Assembly: GCA_013416435.1 (NCBI GenBank)
Contig: JACCEN010000011.1
Span: forward strand, 1-64,000
DNA: 64,000 bases
Direction of reading: 5' to 3'
Source of the DNA: Alcaligenaceae bacterium
Lineage (GTDB): Bacteria > Pseudomonadota > Gammaproteobacteria > Burkholderiales > Burkholderiaceae_B
In this document: piece after piece, positions 62,033 to 64,000 of the stretch
Layout of the letters: each line of letters begins with the position of its first letter
Position numbering within the stretch: the first letter of the stretch is position 1
Notes under the pieces: model-generated
Databases searched by the model: none
The model's input: the letters and a program-made list of their open reading frames with translations, nothing else
Told to the model about the DNA's origin: nothing
Program-made: the position numbers and the translations under genes

Positions 62033-62965
62033 TCAATATCCCCTATCCCTAGCCACCACGCCCGTCAACGGCTCGCCGCGCAGATAGCAGTTGATCTTGT
62101 TCGAAACCTGCTCGATGGTTTCCTCGCGCAGGCTGGCCGCGGCCACGTGCGGGGTGATGGTGATGCGCGGGTCGGACCAGAACGGGTGATTCTCGGGCAG
62201 CGGTTCCTGCTGGAACACGTCCAGCGTCGCGCCGAGCAGCTGGCCGGAATCCAGCAGCGGCTGCAGGTCTTCTTCGACCAGATGGGCGCCGCGCCCCATG
62301 CTGATCAGATAAGCGCCGGGCTGCAGCTGCTGCAGTGTCTCGCGGCGCAGTATGCCTCGCGTCTCGTCTGTCAGCGGCAACGTGTTGATCAGCACGCGGG
62401 TCCGCGCCAGGAAAGCGGGAAGCTCGTCCGCGCCGGCGAACTTCTGCACGCCGGGCAAGTCCTTTCCGCTGCGTGACCAGCCTGCCACCGGGTAGTCCAG
62501 GCTTGCGATGGTCTGCGCCACGCGCGTCCCCATGACGCCCATGCCCAGGACCCCGACCGTCCATTTCCCCCGCTGTATGTCGGGCTGCTGTTCCCAGCGC
62601 TTGAGCTTTTGCAGGCGCTCGTATTCGTCGAACTGGCGCGACGCGCGAACCAGGGCATACACGGCGTACTCCGCCATCTGCACGGCCATGCCCGCGTCCT
62701 CGATGCGCACGACGGATACGCCGTCGCCCAGGCCCGGCAAGCGGAACAGCGCGTCTACGCCTGCCCCCAGGTTGAACACCGCTTTTATCCCGGGCTCGCG
62801 CTGGAACAGGTCTTGAGGAGGATTCCAGGCAATGGCCAGGTCCGCGCCTACCGAGACGCCGTTATCGGACCAGCCATGGAGGCGTGCGGAAGGAATGGCC
62901 GCCTGCAGCGGCTTGATCCAGGCGTCGTCGTCCAGATCCAGGGTGGAGGCAAAAATGATGTTCAC
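62033..62965 (-). CDS. ghrA: Glyoxylate/hydroxypyruvate reductase A
   Basis: The 310-residue D-2-hydroxyacid dehydrogenase is of the GhrA branch. The NADPH motif is GVLGMGVMGTRVAQTI, the substrate-domain FNLGAGVDALFRLP precedes it, and catalytic residues lie in ISMGRGAHLVEEDL (Arg), VFQQEPLPENHPFW (Glu) and TPHVAAASL (His). AEYAVYALVRASRQFDEYERLQ is also typical. It reduces glyoxylate or hydroxypyruvate. It follows the ThDP enzyme gene by 21 bp on the same strand, so the two are probably cotranscribed and may share a 2-oxoacid. Confidence 0.92.
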   Translation of the reverse strand: MNIIFASTLDLDDDAWIKPLQAAIPSARLHGWSDNGVSVGADLAIAWNPPQDLFQREPGIKAVFNLGAGVDALFRLPGLGDGVSVVRIEDAGMAVQMAEYAVYALVRASRQFDEYERLQKLKRWEQQPDIQRGKWTVGVLGMGVMGTRVAQTIASLDYPVAGWSRSGKDLPGVQKFAGADELPAFLARTRVLINTLPLTDETRGILRRETLQQLQPGAYLISMGRGAHLVEEDLQPLLDSGQLLGATLDVFQQEPLPENHPFWSDPRITITPHVAAASLREETIEQVSNKINCYLRGEPLTGVVARDRGY

Positions 62966-62986
62966 GTCGATCTACAGTCCAAAGGT

Positions 62987-64000
62987 TCAGTTGGAAGAAG
63001 CCGGCAGGCCGGGGCTGAGCATATCTTGCGCGCGCGCGAGCGCTGCCTTGCGTATTTCCGACAAGGTCTCGCCCGGGGCAATGCCGTTGCTGTCATAGCG
63101 TATTTCGAGCAAGGCGGGCAAGCGTTCGGATTGCGCGTAGGCCAGCGCGCGCTCCAGGGCGTCAGGGAAGTCTTCGGTCCTTTCCACCGCGATGCCCAGT
63201 CCGCCATAGGCGCGCACGACTTGGGTAAAGTCCGGATTCTCGAAGTCCAGGGCAATTGCGCGGCCAGGGAATTCGCGTTCCTGGTGGGCGCGTATCGTGC
63301 CCCAGATTCCATTGTTGTAAACCAGTATCACGATGCCCAGGCGATACTGCATGGCCACGCCCAGTTCCTGCATCGTCATCTGGAAGCAGCCGTCGCCCGC
63401 GCCGCATACGACGATACGGTCCGGATGCTCGAGCTTGGCCGAAATGGCGGCCGGCAGACCATAGCCCATGGAGCCCACCGTCGGAGCGAGGCTGGTGCCC
63501 AGTCCGTTGAACGGCCGGTAACGATGCAGATAGAACGCATAGTTGCCCGCCCCCACCGTAAGGCAAGCCTCGTCGGGCAGGCGGCGCCCGAGGTGTTCGG
63601 CCGCCGCGTCCAGGCTCATGGGGCCTGGGAAATCCAGCGGCTTGAAGCTGTCGAGACACTGGGCATGCGCCTCTTTGACGGCTGCTGCGCGCGGCGCCGC
63701 ATGACCGGGCTCGATGGTATCCAGCGCCTGGGCAAACCCCGCGACACTCGCGACGATGGCTTGGCTGGGCATGAAGACCCGGCCCAGCTCGTTGCTGTCG
63801 GGATAGACGTGCACCAGCTTCTGGCGTGGATGCGGGCTTTCGACCAAGGTGTAGCCCAGCGTGGTGGCCTCCCCCAGCCGGGTGCCCACCGCGAGTATCA
63901 AGTCCGCATTCAGCATTCGGTCCCGCAGTTGGTCGGTCATGCCCCAGCCCACGTGCCCCGCCGCATTGGGATGGCTCTGCCGGAAGCATTCCAGGCGTCG
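62987..64000 (-). CDS. Thiamine-diphosphate enzyme of the acetolactate-synthase family, C-terminal part (cut by window edge)
   Basis: About 337 residues are visible. The frame continues without a stop to the right edge (first residues RRLECFRQSHPNAAGH, then VGWGMTDQL), so the N-terminal pyrimidine-binding domain is outside. The central domain has ILAVGTRLGEATTLGYTL and the C-terminal domain has the ThDP motif GAGDGCFQMTMQELG ending YNNG (GDGX..N). TVGSMGYGLPAAISAKL is the usual loop. Members include acetolactate synthase, glyoxylate carboligase and benzoylformate decarboxylase; with the missing N-terminus and no close pathway genes besides GhrA, the reaction cannot be named. Confidence 0.82.
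   Translation of the reverse strand, partial: RRLECFRQSHPNAAGHVGWGMTDQLRDRMLNADLILAVGTRLGEATTLGYTLVESPHPRQKLVHVYPDSNELGRVFMPSQAIVASVAGFAQALDTIEPGHAAPRAAAVKEAHAQCLDSFKPLDFPGPMSLDAAAEHLGRRLPDEACLTVGAGNYAFYLHRYRPFNGLGTSLAPTVGSMGYGLPAAISAKLEHPDRIVVCGAGDGCFQMTMQELGVAMQYRLGIVILVYNNGIWGTIRAHQEREFPGRAIALDFENPDFTQVVRAYGGLGIAVERTEDFPDALERALAYAQSERLPALLEIRYDSNGIAPGETLSEIRKAALARAQDMLSPGLPASSN

Noticed and set aside
1-64000. tRNA and rRNA genes
   Set aside because: No convincing cloverleaf or rRNA sequence was recognised on reading, though no covariance search could be run.

Overview
The window looks like a chromosomal segment of a betaproteobacterium, most likely Alcaligenaceae (Bordetella/Achromobacter/Pusillimonas type). 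The reasons are GC-rich coding sequence, five periplasmic receptors of the TctC/Bug family, DUF4148 repeats, many LysR regulators beside small catabolic operons, and a GGGGTCAGACCCC-type intergenic repeat. This is inference from gene content; no 16S or other phylogenetic marker is present.

Layout. 1-2.1 kb: accessory patch with the end of an IS5-family element inserted into a ParE-type toxin gene, an RHH antitoxin, an intact GNAT/DUF1778 toxin-antitoxin pair and a frameshifted VapC remnant. 2.2-16.6 kb: metal and oxidative-stress block with a Cd/Zn/Pb ATPase under a MerR-type promoter, an RCC1-repeat protein next to a multicopper oxidase, a LysR/DUF4148/broken pirin group, catalase, a MaoC hydratase, CopA under a CueR-type promoter, ChrA and a TehA/SLAC1 channel. 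16.7-19.7 kb: a complete tctCBA tripartite tricarboxylate transporter. 19.7-24.4 kb: LysR, acyl-CoA dehydrogenase, an orphan Bug receptor and a type II NADH dehydrogenase.

24.4-45.4 kb holds three catabolic operons, each with a Bug receptor but no TctAB membrane subunits: (a) an unrecognised 366-aa protein plus a UGSC-family protein, facing a LysR gene and an MFS transporter; (b) hyuA-hyuB; (c) a D-2-hydroxyacid dehydrogenase, an RraA-like aldolase, a CaiB CoA-transferase and a citryl-CoA-lyase-like protein, facing a LysR gene. Between them lie a DUF533 protein, an alcohol dehydrogenase, a FUSC pseudogene and a flavoprotein. The nearby tctBA pair could serve the orphan receptors.

45.5-61.9 kb reads as a GABA, polyamine and amide utilisation cluster: gabT-gabD, a MocR/GabR-type regulator, an M20 deacylase overlapping a peptide-type ABC transporter, a cupin, an acetylpolyamine-amidohydrolase-like protein, an N-carbamoylase-type hydrolase, a DMT permease and a PuuC-like aldehyde dehydrogenase. 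The right end has a GhrA-type reductase and a ThDP enzyme cut by the window edge.

Eight clusters of inverted repeats lie between genes from 21.9 kb onward and none lies to the left of that. One shows four units at an exact 38-bp period, and another runs into the 3' end of a gene. Two genes (pirin and FUSC) each appear to have lost an internal block with a shift of frame.
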